From Rhodovulum bhavnagarense (GTDB lineage Bacteria; Pseudomonadota; Alphaproteobacteria; Rhodobacterales; Rhodobacteraceae): a DNA stretch of 64,000 bases. Location of the stretch: assembly GCF_004343505.1 (NCBI RefSeq), contig NZ_SLXU01000002.1, positions 1-64,000 of the forward strand. Direction: 5' to 3'. The notes under the pieces were generated by a model, which was given only the letters and a program-made list of their open reading frames with translations, was not told the DNA's origin and did not search any database. Numbering within the stretch: position 1 is the first letter of the stretch; every line of letters begins with the position of its first letter. The translations under genes were made by a program, and so were the position numbers. Below are positions 33,477 through 44,307 of this stretch, one piece after another.

Positions 33477-34034
33477 CTACAGTCTCTGGCCGTTCTGGCT
33501 CTCAATTCCGATACAGTCACGAAGGGCATTCATTGTGCGGTCATATTTCTCAAAGACCTCGCGCCTATTCGGAAGATCGACGTCCGTAAAAAGCCTATTG
33601 TAGCCCTCTTCCCATTCGTAGTTCGCGTGTTTTGTGCGGTCGCCCCAAGAGTTCGCCACCTCGCTCTTAATGAGAGCGTCTTTCCCATGGCCAGTATACG
33701 TTTGGAAGATTGTATGAATGAAGTCACCGTATAGAATATAGAATTCATCACTTAAAAGATGTTTATAGATATTTACGGTCTTGTCGAGGCTGCGCTTTGC
33801 CTCAAGCATTTGCTTCGGAGAGATTTCTTTCCAGTAACCAACCCAAGTGCAAAAGCAGAGCATTAGGTTGAGATCGGGAGCAATCTGATCGTAGAGTTCC
33901 AGCCGCTTTTCAACGATTTTTCGGCTCTGCCATTGAGCGTTATCGATGCTCTTAAGTCGTTGATTAAGAAAATAGCCTACGAAAGCCACTGTGATGGGTG
34001 TAACTAGGGAGATAACAATCTTGATTATTTCCAT
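33477..34034 (-). CDS. Low-GC orphan membrane-anchored protein
   Basis: A 185-residue protein with one hydrophobic segment at the N-terminus (residues 4-22, IKIVISLVTPITVAFVGYF) followed by a cytoplasmic helical domain rich in Lys, Glu and aromatic residues (for example KRLELYDQIAPDLNLMLCFCTWVGYWKE). The gene is distinctly AT-richer than its neighbours and is inserted between parE and the DUF5765 operon, so it was probably acquired. The architecture (short N-terminal anchor plus a helical domain) resembles that of the 1468-1992 gene. No family is recognised. Confidence 0.65.
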   Translation of the reverse strand: MEIIKIVISLVTPITVAFVGYFLNQRLKSIDNAQWQSRKIVEKRLELYDQIAPDLNLMLCFCTWVGYWKEISPKQMLEAKRSLDKTVNIYKHLLSDEFYILYGDFIHTIFQTYTGHGKDALIKSEVANSWGDRTKHANYEWEEGYNRLFTDVDLPNRREVFEKYDRTMNALRDCIGIESQNGQRL

Positions 34035-34046
34035 TCGAGATGTCTC

Positions 34047-36011
34047 CTAAACATCCACCTCCTCCACAAACCTCGCATTCTCCTGGATATACTGGAACCG
34101 CAATTCAGGTTTCTTGCCCATCAGCCGTTCCACCAGGTCGGCGGTTTCGCCCGGTTCGTCCTCGTCGATCGACACCCGGATCAGCTTGCGGCTGGCCGGG
34201 TCCATCGTGGTTTCCTTCAGGTCCTTGGCGTCCATCTCGCCCAGGCCCTTGAACCGCGACACGTCGATCTTGCCCTTGCCGCCCAGCCCCTTGGCCAGCC
34301 ACATCTCTTTCTCGGCCTCGTCCAGCGCGTAGACCCGTTTCGCCCCCTGCGTCAGGCGGAACAGCGGCGGACAGGCGAGGTACAGGTGGCCGTGGTCGAT
34401 CAGCGGGCGCATCTGGGTAAAGAAAAAGGTCATCAACAGCGATGCGATATGCGCGCCGTCCACGTCGGCATCGGTCATGATGATGACCTTTTCATAGCGC
34501 AGGTCTTCGATGTTGAATTTCGTTCCCATGCCGGTGCCCAGTGCCTGGGTCAGGTCGCTGATTTCCGCGTTGCTGCCCAGTTTCGACGAGGCCGCCCCCA
34601 GCACGTTCAGGATCTTGCCGCGCAGGGGCAAAAGGGCCTGGGTTTTCCGGTCGCGCGCCATCTTGGCCGATCCGCCCGCGCTGTCGCCCTCGACGATGAA
34701 CAGTTCCGTTCCCTCGCGGGTGCTGGCCGAACAATCCACCAGCTTGCCCGGCAGGCGCAGCCGCTTGGTGGCGGATTTGCGCGCGGTTTCCTTTTCGGCG
34801 CGGCGGCGCAGCCGTTCCTCGGCCCTCAGCACCAGGAAATCCAGGATCGCGCCAGCCGATTTCGGATCGGCGGCAAGCCAGTGGTCGAAATGGTCGCGCA
34901 CCGCGCCCTCGACCAGGCGGGCGGCCTCGGTCGTGGCAAGCCTATCCTTGGTCTGGCCGACGAATTCGGGTTCGCGGATAAAGGTCGAGACCAGCGCGCA
35001 AGCCCCGCCCATCAGGTCGTCGCGGCTGATCTGCGCGGCCTTGCGGTTATTGGCTAACTCGCCATAGGCGCGGATGCCCTTGAGGATCGCGGCCCAAAAT
35101 CCGGCCTCGTGCGTGCCGCCCTCGGGCGTGGGAACGGTGTTGCAGTAGGAATTGATGAAACCGTCACGCGCGGGTGTCCAGTTCACCGCCCATTCAACGC
35201 TGCCGGGCTGGCCGAATTTTTCCTCGAAACTGACCTTCCCGGCAAAGGGGCGGTCTGAATAGGTGGCCGCCGCGCCCAAGGTCTCGGCCAGGTAATCGGC
35301 AAGCCCGCCGGGAAAGTGAAACGTTGCCTCTTGCGGGGTGTCGCCATCCTCGATCGCCGATTTCCAGCGGATCTCGACGCCCGAGAACAGGTAGGCCTTT
35401 GAACGGACCATCTTGAACAGCCGCGCGGGCTTGAACCTGTGGCTGCCAAAGATCGTTTCATCGGCGTGAAAGGTAACGGTGGTGCCGCGCCGGTTCGACG
35501 TGCTGCCCAGTTTCTGCAAACCGCCCTGGGGGATGCCGCGGGAAAATTCCTGGGCGAACAGCTCGCGGTTGCGCGCCACCTCGACCCGCAGGCGATCGGA
35601 CAGCGCGTTGACCACGCTGACACCCACGCCGTGCAGGCCCCCCGAGGTCTGATACGCCTTGCCCGAGAACTTGCCGCCCGCGTGCAGGGTACACAAGATC
35701 ACCTCAAGCGCGGACTTGTCGGGGAATTTCGGATGGGGATCAACCGGGATGCCGCGCCCGTTATCGCGGATCGTGACCGAATGATCGGTATGCAATTCGA
35801 CCTCGATGCGGTTGGCATGTCCTGCCACCGCCTCGTCCATCGAGTTGTCCAGCACCTCGGCCACGAGGTGATGCAGCGCGCGTTCGTCGGTGCCGCCGAT
35901 ATACATGCCGGGGCGCTTGCGGACGGGTTCCAGCCCCTCCAGCACCTCGATGGAAGAGGCGTCGTAGGTATCACCGGCTGTGGCGCCAGAGAGAAGATCG
36001 TCGGCGGGCAT
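34047..36011 (-). CDS. parE: DNA topoisomerase IV subunit B
   Basis: A 654-residue type IIA topoisomerase ATPase subunit. The GHKL domain shows DNSMDEA, DNGRGIPV and the GGLHGVGVSVVNALS lid. The TOPRIM domain shows FIVEGDSAGGSA and DADVDGAHI. With ParC it decatenates replicated chromosomes. ATG 36011 (MPADDLLSG) is chosen; upstream extensions have no conserved residues. Its C-terminal domain is the short ParE type without the GyrB insert. Confidence 0.95.
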   Translation of the reverse strand: MPADDLLSGATAGDTYDASSIEVLEGLEPVRKRPGMYIGGTDERALHHLVAEVLDNSMDEAVAGHANRIEVELHTDHSVTIRDNGRGIPVDPHPKFPDKSALEVILCTLHAGGKFSGKAYQTSGGLHGVGVSVVNALSDRLRVEVARNRELFAQEFSRGIPQGGLQKLGSTSNRRGTTVTFHADETIFGSHRFKPARLFKMVRSKAYLFSGVEIRWKSAIEDGDTPQEATFHFPGGLADYLAETLGAAATYSDRPFAGKVSFEEKFGQPGSVEWAVNWTPARDGFINSYCNTVPTPEGGTHEAGFWAAILKGIRAYGELANNRKAAQISRDDLMGGACALVSTFIREPEFVGQTKDRLATTEAARLVEGAVRDHFDHWLAADPKSAGAILDFLVLRAEERLRRRAEKETARKSATKRLRLPGKLVDCSASTREGTELFIVEGDSAGGSAKMARDRKTQALLPLRGKILNVLGAASSKLGSNAEISDLTQALGTGMGTKFNIEDLRYEKVIIMTDADVDGAHIASLLMTFFFTQMRPLIDHGHLYLACPPLFRLTQGAKRVYALDEAEKEMWLAKGLGGKGKIDVSRFKGLGEMDAKDLKETTMDPASRKLIRVSIDEDEPGETADLVERLMGKKPELRFQYIQENARFVEEVDV

Positions 36012-36211
36012 GGCTGCTCGTATCCAGAGGGTTGGTTGCCGCATTAGAGCAGGTTTTGGGGGGCGCCTGCAATGGGCCGCTAGCTGTTGAGACGGTCGCC
36101 TTCGGGCTTGTTTGGCGGAACCGGCGGTTTTTTGACCGTTTCTTGACATCCCTCAAGGCGGTCCCGGGATCAGATGTTTAGAATTGTTCAAAATGATAAA
36201 AGGAGTCCCGC

Positions 36212-37156
36212 ATGACAGAGATCCAATCCGCGGCGCCCGTCGCCGCGCCCGGCCCTGTTTCCCCCGGCCGAGCGGGCAAGGCCGACGCCTCCCCCGCGCG
36301 GATAGCTCATGCATTTGAATCTGGCGAATACCCCTATGATACAAGGATGTCGCGTCGCAGTTACGAGACGCAAAAAGCCAGGTTGCAGGCGGAGCTTTTG
36401 AAGGTTCAGCTTTGGGCGCAGGAGACCGAGCAGAAATTCGTGATCCTGTTCGAGGGGCGGGACGCCGCGGGCAAGGGGGGCACGATCAAGCGCTTTACCG
36501 AGCATCTGAATCCCCGCTCAGCCCGCGTCGTAGCCCTGAACAAGCCCACGTGGGAAGAACGGGGCCAGTGGTTTTTCCAGCGTTATATCAGAGAGTTGCC
36601 AACCTCGGGCGAAATGGTTTTCTATGACCGCTCTTGGTATAACCGCGCCGGCGTGGAACGCGTCATGGGGTTTTGCACGCCCAATGAGTACCTCGAATTC
36701 ATGCGCCAGACACCCGAGCTTGAGAGGATGCTCGTCCGTTCCGGCATCCGGCTATACAAATACTGGTTCTCGGTCACGCAAGAAGAACAGCGCCGCCGCT
36801 TTACCGCGCGCGAGACCGATCCGTTGAAGCGTTGGAAGCTGTCGCCGATCGACAAGGCCAGCCTCGACAAGTGGGACGATTACACCGAGGCAAAAGAGGC
36901 GATGTTCTTTTACACCGACACCGCCGATGCGCCCTGGGCGATCATCAAGTCCGACGACAAGAAACGTGCGCGCCTCAACTGCATGCGGCATTTCCTGCAT
37001 TCCCTGGATTACCCCGGCAAGGACACCCGGATTGCCTGTGCGCCGGACCCCCTGATCGTGGGGCAGGCCGAACATGTGATCCACAAGGCCGATCACATCC
37101 TGGGAACCTCGCTGCATCCCGACTTGCGCAAGGGTCGCGAAGACCCGGCGGCCTGA
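36212..37156 (+). CDS. ppk2: Polyphosphate kinase 2
   Basis: A 314-residue PPK2 that moves phosphate between polyphosphate and nucleotides. Walker A is FEGRDAAGKGGTIKRF, the central lid and substrate motifs are KPTWEERGQWFFQRYI and FYDRSWYNRAGVERVMGF, and the C-terminus is full-length. Before this the N-terminal 35 residues are low-complexity. The length and motifs fit a single-domain PPK2, class I by my reading. With PPK1 and Ppx it completes a polyphosphate cycle. Confidence 0.95.
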   Translation: MTEIQSAAPVAAPGPVSPGRAGKADASPARIAHAFESGEYPYDTRMSRRSYETQKARLQAELLKVQLWAQETEQKFVILFEGRDAAGKGGTIKRFTEHLNPRSARVVALNKPTWEERGQWFFQRYIRELPTSGEMVFYDRSWYNRAGVERVMGFCTPNEYLEFMRQTPELERMLVRSGIRLYKYWFSVTQEEQRRRFTARETDPLKRWKLSPIDKASLDKWDDYTEAKEAMFFYTDTADAPWAIIKSDDKKRARLNCMRHFLHSLDYPGKDTRIACAPDPLIVGQAEHVIHKADHILGTSLHPDLRKGREDPAA

Positions 37157-37254
37157 ACCCTCTTGCGCTTCCGCCAGGCGGCCTCCAGGTCGCGTGGCGG
37201 GAGGGCGGATCACGCGCCCTTGCCGCGGACTGCGCGCTGGCCTAGGCCGTTGCC

Positions 37255-38637
37255 ATGACAGTGCCTGTTTCCCAGCCGGCTCTTGCCGCCCATTTGCGCG
37301 CCACCGCGCGCCTTGGCCTGCCGCTGATCGGCAGCCACCTGGCGCAATTCGCGATTTCGCTGACCGATGCGCTGATGCTGGGATGGTATGACATCGATGC
37401 GCTGGCGGCCGAGGTCTTGGGGGGGGCGCTGTTTTTCGTCCTGTTCCTCGTGGGGTCGGGATTTGCCTGGGCGGTGATGCCGATGGTGGCGACGGCGGCC
37501 GGCGCGGGCGACGAGGTTCAGGTGCGCCGCGTCACGCGGATGGGTTTGTGGATTTCAACCGGGTTCGGGCTTATGTGCCTGCCGCTTTTCGTGGTGGCGG
37601 AATGGCTGTTCCTGCGGCTGGGCCAGGCGCCCGAGATGGCCGCGATCGCGCAGGTTTACCTGACCATTGCCGGACCGGCCTTGGTGCCCGCGCTATTGGT
37701 GATGGTGCTGAAAAGCTATCTCGCCGCACTGGAGCGCACGCGCGTCGTGCTGGGGGTGACGCTGGCGGCGGTTGCCCTCAACGCGCTTGGGAACTATGCG
37801 CTGATCTTTGGCAACTGGGGCCTGCCGGAACTGGGCGTGCGCGGCGCGGCACTGGCATCGGTCCTGGTCAATCTAGCCTCGATGATGGCGCTGGTGGCCT
37901 ATGCCGCGCGGGCGGTGCCAGCGCATACGCTGTTTCACAGGCTCTGGCGCCCCGACTGGGAAGCCTTTGCCAGGGTCTTTCGCCTGGGCTGGCCGATCGG
38001 CCTGACCAATCTTGCCGAGGTGGGATTGTTTGCCGCCTCTTCCGTGATGATGGGGTGGCTGGGGACGCTGGCGCTGGCCGCCCACGGGATCGCGTTGCAG
38101 ATCACTTCCGCCGTGTTCATGGTGCATCTTGGGCTGTCGAACGCGGCAACCATCCGGGCGGGGCGCGCGATGGGACAGGCGGATCGGGTGGGATTGCGCC
38201 GTGGCGCGGTGGCGGCATTGATCCTGTCGGGTTTGACGGTGGCCGTGTCGATCGTGGTCTTCCTTGCATTTCCAGAGCCGCTGATCGGGCTGTTCCTAAG
38301 CCCGGACGATCAGGATCGTGCGGCTGTGGTTGCGATGGGCGTCGGACTTTTGGCGGCGGCCGCGCTGTTTCAGATGGTGGACGCGGCACAGGTGATGGCA
38401 CTAGGTCTTTTGCGCGGGGTGCAGGACACGCGGGTGCCGATGATCATGGCGGCCGTCAGCTATTGGCTTGTGGGCATGCCGGTCGCCTATTTGCTGGGCT
38501 TTGGCCTGGGTTGGGGCGGGGTCGGTATCTGGCTTGGGCTTGCGGCGGGGCTGGCATTGGCGGGTGTCCTGATGATGTATCGGTTCTGGGCGGTGCATGG
38601 GCGCCGCACGCTCGACAATCGGCCTGCAAGCCGGTAG
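37255..38637 (+). CDS. MATE family efflux transporter
   Basis: A 460-residue inner-membrane protein with 12 predicted transmembrane segments in two bundles, characteristic of MATE exporters (DinF/NorM group). Landmarks are the N-terminal GLPLIGSHLAQFAISLTDALMLGWYD and the mid-protein GWPIGLTNLAEVGLFAASSVMMGW. It expels organic cations or drugs with Na+ or H+. The family members are broadly specific; the natural substrate is unknown. The start at 37255 is the first in-frame ATG after GGCCGTTGCC. Confidence 0.9.
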   Translation: MTVPVSQPALAAHLRATARLGLPLIGSHLAQFAISLTDALMLGWYDIDALAAEVLGGALFFVLFLVGSGFAWAVMPMVATAAGAGDEVQVRRVTRMGLWISTGFGLMCLPLFVVAEWLFLRLGQAPEMAAIAQVYLTIAGPALVPALLVMVLKSYLAALERTRVVLGVTLAAVALNALGNYALIFGNWGLPELGVRGAALASVLVNLASMMALVAYAARAVPAHTLFHRLWRPDWEAFARVFRLGWPIGLTNLAEVGLFAASSVMMGWLGTLALAAHGIALQITSAVFMVHLGLSNAATIRAGRAMGQADRVGLRRGAVAALILSGLTVAVSIVVFLAFPEPLIGLFLSPDDQDRAAVVAMGVGLLAAAALFQMVDAAQVMALGLLRGVQDTRVPMIMAAVSYWLVGMPVAYLLGFGLGWGGVGIWLGLAAGLALAGVLMMYRFWAVHGRRTLDNRPASR

Positions 38638-38674
38638 CACCGGGATCACAACAATTTTCCACACGAACACGCCC

Positions 38675-39244
38675 ATGATCGGATTCCTGCGCGCACTGGC
38701 CCTGGTTGCCACTATCGCCCTCGCGGCTTGTGCCACCGCGCCCGAGATGTCCGGGCACGCAGCTGTGGACAGCCTTTCCGCCGCGATCCGCGCGCTCGGT
38801 CCCGAGGTCGATGCCGGCGAGGCCGAGCGTGCCGCCGCGGTCGCTTATTCCGAGACGGCCGCCTTGGCGCGGTCTTACCAGATCACCGACCCGCCGCTGG
38901 TTCACAACATGAAAGTCAATATGGGGCTGCGGCCAAGGGGACTTTGCTGGCACTGGGCCGAAGACATGGAAAGGCGGCTGAAACAGGAGGGGTTCGAGAC
39001 CCTTGAGGTGCGCCGCGCCATAGCCAACGCAGACAACCCGTTCCGTATCGACCATAGCACCGCGATCCTGACGCGGCGGGGCGACCCGTTTGACCGGGGC
39101 ATCGTTCTGGACCCGTGGCGCCAGGGCGGGGTGTTGTTCTGGGCGCCGGTTGGCGAGGATGACCGCTATCACTGGCGCGCGCGTGAGGCCGTTATTGCAG
39201 AAAAGCGTGACAGGCTCGTGGCGCGCGGCTCGGCGCTGCCCTAA
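38675..39244 (+). CDS. Lipoprotein of unknown function
   Basis: A 189-residue lipoprotein with a signal peptide and lipobox LAAC (Cys19), mature protein starting CATAPEMSG. The mature part has two conserved regions: NMKVNMGLRPRGLCWHWAEDMERRLK and a C-terminal DRGIVLDPWRQGGVLFWAPV, with a buried Cys and His suggesting a compact alpha/beta fold. It resembles conserved Rhodobacterales lipoproteins without assigned function. It converges on the next gene with a four-base overlap of stop codons. Confidence 0.75.
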   Translation: MIGFLRALALVATIALAACATAPEMSGHAAVDSLSAAIRALGPEVDAGEAERAAAVAYSETAALARSYQITDPPLVHNMKVNMGLRPRGLCWHWAEDMERRLKQEGFETLEVRRAIANADNPFRIDHSTAILTRRGDPFDRGIVLDPWRQGGVLFWAPVGEDDRYHWRAREAVIAEKRDRLVARGSALP

Positions 39245-39672
39245 TCCTCTTGTCGATCCTCGGAATGGTCCTGGGCGCGCAGGATGCGCTCGGCCTTCTT
39301 GCGGACCAGGGTGCTGCGCAGATCGTGCATAGCAAGCAATAGCGCGTCGGTGACCACGTCCAGATCGTGATCCGATGCCCGGCTTTGCACCCATTGGGTG
39401 GTCAGGTTCAAGTGATCGACTGCGCGCAGGATATCGTCGATCTCGCGTTCGGCAAGAACCGCGCGGCGGTCGGCGATCCATCCCTCGATCACCGCGCGGT
39501 CCTCATCCGACAGGACATGGTCGCCATGCGACTTGGTCTCGCCGTTACGGATATTGACCGTGGCGATCTGGTTCATGTCGATCCGGCGTTGCCGGTTCTC
39601 GGTGTCTATGCGAAAGACCAGCGCCCCGTTTTCGCGCACGCGGAAATAGTAATCGGGCAGGTCGCTGGACAT
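39241..39672 (-). CDS. Conserved small cytoplasmic protein of unknown function
   Basis: A 143-residue protein starting MSSDLPDYYFRVRENGALVFRID, a beta-rich N-terminus with a characteristic TENRQRRIDMNQIATVN segment, followed by two or three helices. No catalytic motif is visible. It lies 14 bases downstream of the aspartate aminotransferase gene on the same strand and may be co-transcribed. Function unknown. Confidence 0.6.
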   Translation of the reverse strand: MSSDLPDYYFRVRENGALVFRIDTENRQRRIDMNQIATVNIRNGETKSHGDHVLSDEDRAVIEGWIADRRAVLAEREIDDILRAVDHLNLTTQWVQSRASDHDLDVVTDALLLAMHDLRSTLVRKKAERILRAQDHSEDRQED

Positions 39673-39686
39673 GTCGCGGGCTCGAC

Positions 39687-40922
<1,236 letters not shown>

Positions 40923-40974
40923 TCATAGGGTGCGGGGGATATCCCTTGCAAGCGGCTTTGCCGTGAAAGGTGCC

Positions 40975-41382
40975 ATGATGAACGATCAGCCCGAACCAGG
41001 ATCGGATTGGTATTCCGAAGACACCGCCACCTTTGGTGACCGCGTGGCCGGCGCGCGTGAAGCGCTGGGGCTGACGCGGTCGGAACTGGCCAAGCGGATG
41101 GGGGTCAAGCTCAAGACCGTGGCGGGCTGGGAAGAGGACCTGGCCGAGCCGCGGGCCAACAAGTTGCAGATGCTGGCCGGCGTGCTGAACGTGTCGATCA
41201 TGTGGCTGTTGAACGGGCAGGGTGACGGGCTGGATGGCCCCGACGAGGCCCATGTTCTGCCTGGCGATGTGCGTGCGATCCTGACCGAAATCCGGCAGGT
41301 CAAGACCGAGATGGGGCGGCTGTCAGACCGCCTGGGCGTTCTGGAAAAGAAACTGCGCCATACCTTGAAGGAGCACGGTTGA
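40975..41382 (+). CDS. XRE-type helix-turn-helix protein
   Basis: A 135-residue cytoplasmic protein with an HTH at residues 20-72 (FGDRVAGAREALGLTRSELAKRMGVKLKTVAGWE), followed by a helix that ends LNVSIMWLLNGQGDG. The C-terminal half (95-135) is a coiled coil (IRQVKTEMGRLSDRLGVLEKKLRH). Two ATG codons at 40975 and 40978 follow GAAAGG. It overlaps the region next to sdhE, so this pair is likely one operon, and it may be the first gene of it. Target unknown. Confidence 0.8.
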   Translation: MMNDQPEPGSDWYSEDTATFGDRVAGAREALGLTRSELAKRMGVKLKTVAGWEEDLAEPRANKLQMLAGVLNVSIMWLLNGQGDGLDGPDEAHVLPGDVRAILTEIRQVKTEMGRLSDRLGVLEKKLRHTLKEHG

Positions 41383-41384
41383 GC

Positions 41385-41648
41385 ATGACCGAATCGGCAG
41401 AGGCACGGCGTAAACGGATGCACATCCGGGCCTGGCGGCGCGGAACCAAGGAAATGGACCTTATCCTGGGCGGTTATGCCGACGCGTATCTTGCCGGCAT
41501 GGACGGCGCGGCGCTGGACGGGTTCGAGGCCCTGCTGGCACAGGACGATCACGCGCTTTATCAATGGGTGACGGGGCAGGTTGCCGCGCCCGACGAATTC
41601 GCCTCGCTCGTATCCGAACTGACCATGCGGCAGGCAGGGGGACGATAG
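41385..41648 (+). CDS. sdhE: Succinate dehydrogenase assembly factor SdhE
   Basis: An 87-residue Sdh5/SdhE-type protein that attaches FAD to the succinate dehydrogenase flavoprotein. The RRKRMHIRAWRRGTKEMDLILGGYAD motif (RxxRxxxWRRGxKEMDxxLG) is diagnostic. AAGGAG at 41368-41373 precedes it; ATG 41385 is 11 bases away and TTG 41379 is five bases away, so the start could be TTG. The succinate dehydrogenase genes are not in the window. Confidence 0.9.
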   Translation: MTESAEARRKRMHIRAWRRGTKEMDLILGGYADAYLAGMDGAALDGFEALLAQDDHALYQWVTGQVAAPDEFASLVSELTMRQAGGR

Positions 41649-41731
41649 CGCGCCTTTCTCGGGCTCCTTAACTGCTTGTTCGCGATTCGGTCCGTATTGC
41701 TTGCCTTGCACAGCGAACGGCGGAGCAAGAC

Positions 41732-42229
41732 ATGAGTATCCATTCCCCCCTTTCGGTCAAGGGCAGGGCCGGCGTCATGGACGACTACCTTGAGGTCCTG
41801 TCGCTGGTCGAACGGCTGCACCGGCTGCTTCTCGATGTCATCAAGGACGAGTTCGAGCGGCTGGGCCTGCTGGAATTGAACGCGGTTCAGGCGCTTTTGT
41901 TGTTCAATATAGGCGATAACGAGGTGACGGCGGGCGAGTTGAAAAGCCGCGGCTATTACCAGGGATCGAACGTGTCCTACAACCTCAAGAAACTTGTGGA
42001 AAAAGGCTATATGCACCACCAGCGTTGCGAGATCGACCGCCGCGCGGTGCGCGTGCGACTGACCCAGAAGGGACGAATGATCCGCGATCTGGTCAGCGCG
42101 CTGTTTGCCCGCCATGCCGAGGGGCTGGACGGGCGCGGCGTGATTGATCCGGGCGGCCTGATCGAGATTACCCACGCGCTCAAACGGATGGAACGTTACT
42201 GGTCCGACCAGATTCGCTATATCTACTAG
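41732..42229 (+). CDS. MarR-family regulator (LdtR-like)
   Basis: A 165-residue winged-helix regulator. The recognition region GYYQGSNVSYNLKKLVEKGYMHHQR is typical of the alphaproteobacterial LdtR subgroup of MarR, which controls L,D-transpeptidase genes and cell-wall stress tolerance in Liberibacter. The wing has DRRAVRVRLTQKG. No L,D-transpeptidase gene is adjacent; the targets are elsewhere. The ATG at 41732 follows GCGGAGC. Confidence 0.8.
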   Translation: MSIHSPLSVKGRAGVMDDYLEVLSLVERLHRLLLDVIKDEFERLGLLELNAVQALLLFNIGDNEVTAGELKSRGYYQGSNVSYNLKKLVEKGYMHHQRCEIDRRAVRVRLTQKGRMIRDLVSALFARHAEGLDGRGVIDPGGLIEITHALKRMERYWSDQIRYIY

Positions 42230-42306
42230 GCGCGATGCGGGGATCTACGGGGCGCCGTGAAAGGCGCCTGTTTCGCCGCGACGCATGGCCGCTTGACCCG
42301 CCCGCC

Positions 42307-42747
42307 TCACCAATGGCCGGTATTGGCCATGCTGGCCCAGGGTTCGGCGGGCGCCAGCGGTTCGCCCATCTGCAACAGTTCGACCGAGATGTTGTCGGGG
42401 CTGCGCACGAAGGCCATCTTGCCATCGCGCGGTGGGCGATTGATGGTCACGCCGGCCTGCATCAGCCTGGTGCAGATCGCGTAGATATCCTCTACCGCGT
42501 AGGCGAGATGACCGAAATGACGGCTGTCAGAGGGCAGGGCCGCGTCTCCGTCCCAGTTGTAGGTCAGTTCGACCGGGCATTCCTCTTGACCCGGCGGAGC
42601 CATGAAGACCAGCGTGAAGCGGCCTTTTTCATCCTCGCGCCGGCGGACCTCTGTCAGGCCGAGAAGCGCATAGAATGCCATGGATTTCTCAAGGTCCTTC
42701 ACCCGGACCATGGTGTGCAGGTAACGGATTTGCATGATGTCCTCCAT
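42307..42747 (-). CDS. gloA: Lactoylglutathione lyase (glyoxalase I)
   Basis: A 146-residue GloA. The four metal ligands are visible: H7 (RYLHTMVRVKD), E in CPVELTYN, H in FGHLAYAV and E in ISVELLQ, in the order of Ni/Co-type glyoxalase I. It isomerises the glutathione hemithioacetal of methylglyoxal. The C-terminal MGEPLAPAEPW extension is short. Confidence 0.92.
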   Translation of the reverse strand: MEDIMQIRYLHTMVRVKDLEKSMAFYALLGLTEVRRREDEKGRFTLVFMAPPGQEECPVELTYNWDGDAALPSDSRHFGHLAYAVEDIYAICTRLMQAGVTINRPPRDGKMAFVRSPDNISVELLQMGEPLAPAEPWASMANTGHW

Positions 42748-42925
42748 TTGACGTCAGGCTAGCGCAAAAAACCTAGGGATCGAGGGATAATCAGGCCAGC
42801 CCCTTGCGTCGGTGCCATATCGCACCGAATTGCCTCAACGCATCAACATCATGTCGCGGTTTCCCAGGAGCGCGTGCATAGATATAGTTGCGGCCGACTC
42901 GCATACCGCCCAAGAGGAGCCCCAG

Positions 42926-43840
42926 ATGACGCTTACCGCCGAACAACTGTCCGAGATCGAGGCGCAGCGCAGCCATCATGGCCAAACCCTGCGCGCGATC
43001 GCACCGGGGATGGAAAGGCGTCTTTACACTGCACACAGCGTTCTGGATCACGGGTTCGTGCGCGTGATCGACTACATGGGCGACGATGCCGCGATCTGCC
43101 AGGCCGCGCGGGTCAGCTATGGCAAGGGTACAAAGGCGGTTTCGAATGACGAGGGTCTGATCCGCTATCTCATGCGCCACTGGCATTCGACCCCGTTCGA
43201 GATGTGCGAGGTCAAGTTCCACGTCAAGTTGCCGGTCTTTGTCGCGCGCCAGTGGATTCGTCATCGTACTGCCAACGTCAACGAATACTCTGCCCGCTAT
43301 TCGATCCTCGATCGCGAGTTCTACATCCCCGCCCCCGATGCGCTGGCCGCACAGTCCACGGTCAACAATCAAGGCCGCGGCGAGTTGTTGGAAGGTGAAG
43401 AGGCTGCGCGCGTGCTGGAAATTCTCAAGGGCGATGCGATGCGCGCCTATGACAATTACGAATCCATGCTGTCGACCGAGGGGCAAAAGGGCCTCGCCCG
43501 CGAGCTTGCCCGGATGAACCTGCCCGCCAATATCTATACCCAGTGGTATTGGAAGGTGGACCTGCACAACCTGTTTCACTTCTTGAGGCTGCGGGCGGAT
43601 GTGCATGCCCAGTATGAAATCAGGGTCTATGCCGAAAAGATCTGCGAGATCGTCGCCGATTGGGTTCCGATCGCGTTCAAGGCGTTCGAGGATTACAGGA
43701 TGGGCGGTGTGACCTTGTCGGCCAGCGCGATGGACTGCATCCGGCGGATGCTCAAGGGCGAAACCGTCACCCAGGAAACATCGGGCATGTCCGCGGGCGA
43801 ATGGCGCGAATTCGAGGGCGTGATCGCAGCTCGGGATTAG
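42926..43840 (+). CDS. thyX: FAD-dependent thymidylate synthase ThyX
   Basis: A 304-residue flavoenzyme that makes dTMP without the ThyA reaction. The ThyX motif RHR-x7-S is present ([12 protein letters not shown]112-S122), with the HWHSTPFEM segment that contacts FAD and dUMP, and an N-terminal extension. The start at 42926 is chosen because it has a GAGGAGC ribosome site. A ThyX of this length is widespread in alphaproteobacteria. Confidence 0.95.
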   Translation: MTLTAEQLSEIEAQRSHHGQTLRAIAPGMERRLYTAHSVLDHGFVRVIDYMGDDAAICQAARVSYGKGTKAVSNDEGLIRYLMRHWHSTPFEMCEVKFHVKLPVFVARQWIRHRTANVNEYSARYSILDREFYIPAPDALAAQSTVNNQGRGELLEGEEAARVLEILKGDAMRAYDNYESMLSTEGQKGLARELARMNLPANIYTQWYWKVDLHNLFHFLRLRADVHAQYEIRVYAEKICEIVADWVPIAFKAFEDYRMGGVTLSASAMDCIRRMLKGETVTQETSGMSAGEWREFEGVIAARD

Positions 43841-43962
43841 GCGGCGCCTTGGTCCTTGGTCCGCCGGATGTGCCGCCTGCCTGCTCGTGAGCCTTTTCGT
43901 GGCAGGCCGAGGGCGGCGGTCACGCGATGTGATCGGGTTCGCGGCCGGATCGTGGGTGCCGC

Positions 43963-44283
43963 CTAGTTGAAGCTGCCAAAAACGTCATACATCACCGGCT
44001 CGAAGCTCTTGCAGAGTTCGGCCAGCCGCCTGTTGCGTCCGCGCATCTCTTCGGATCGCAGCATGGCCTGGAAATCCTCGCGCCTCGTCCATTGCGAGTA
44101 GTTTGCCACCCTTGTCTGCGCATCGTTCACGTGCAGACCCGCACCGATGAATCCGGGCTGTTTCGAGATGAAGTTCGTATAGGCATCGCAAAGCTCATCC
44201 AGAAGATCTTGGCAGGTGCCCGGCGTGACCTCGAACGTGGTGATGACCGTTTGCAAGTCGGCGTCGCGGGAAATGGTAGGCAT
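43963..44283 (-). CDS. ABM-fold (antibiotic biosynthesis monooxygenase-like) protein
   Basis: A 106-residue protein of the dimeric ferredoxin-like ABM fold, with the TVITTFEVTPGTCQDLLDELCDAY start, QPGFIGAGLHVNDAQTRVANYSQWTRREDFQAML (a GF and a YSQW segment typical of that family) and a C-terminal helix. ABM proteins are often heme-degrading or oxygenase-like enzymes or stress proteins. It is followed by a usp gene upstream on the same strand (24-base gap), so a stress role is possible, but unproven. Confidence 0.75.
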   Translation of the reverse strand: MPTISRDADLQTVITTFEVTPGTCQDLLDELCDAYTNFISKQPGFIGAGLHVNDAQTRVANYSQWTRREDFQAMLRSEEMRGRNRRLAELCKSFEPVMYDVFGSFN

Positions 44284-44307
44284 GGGCTGTCCTTCCTTGT
44301 TGATCGT

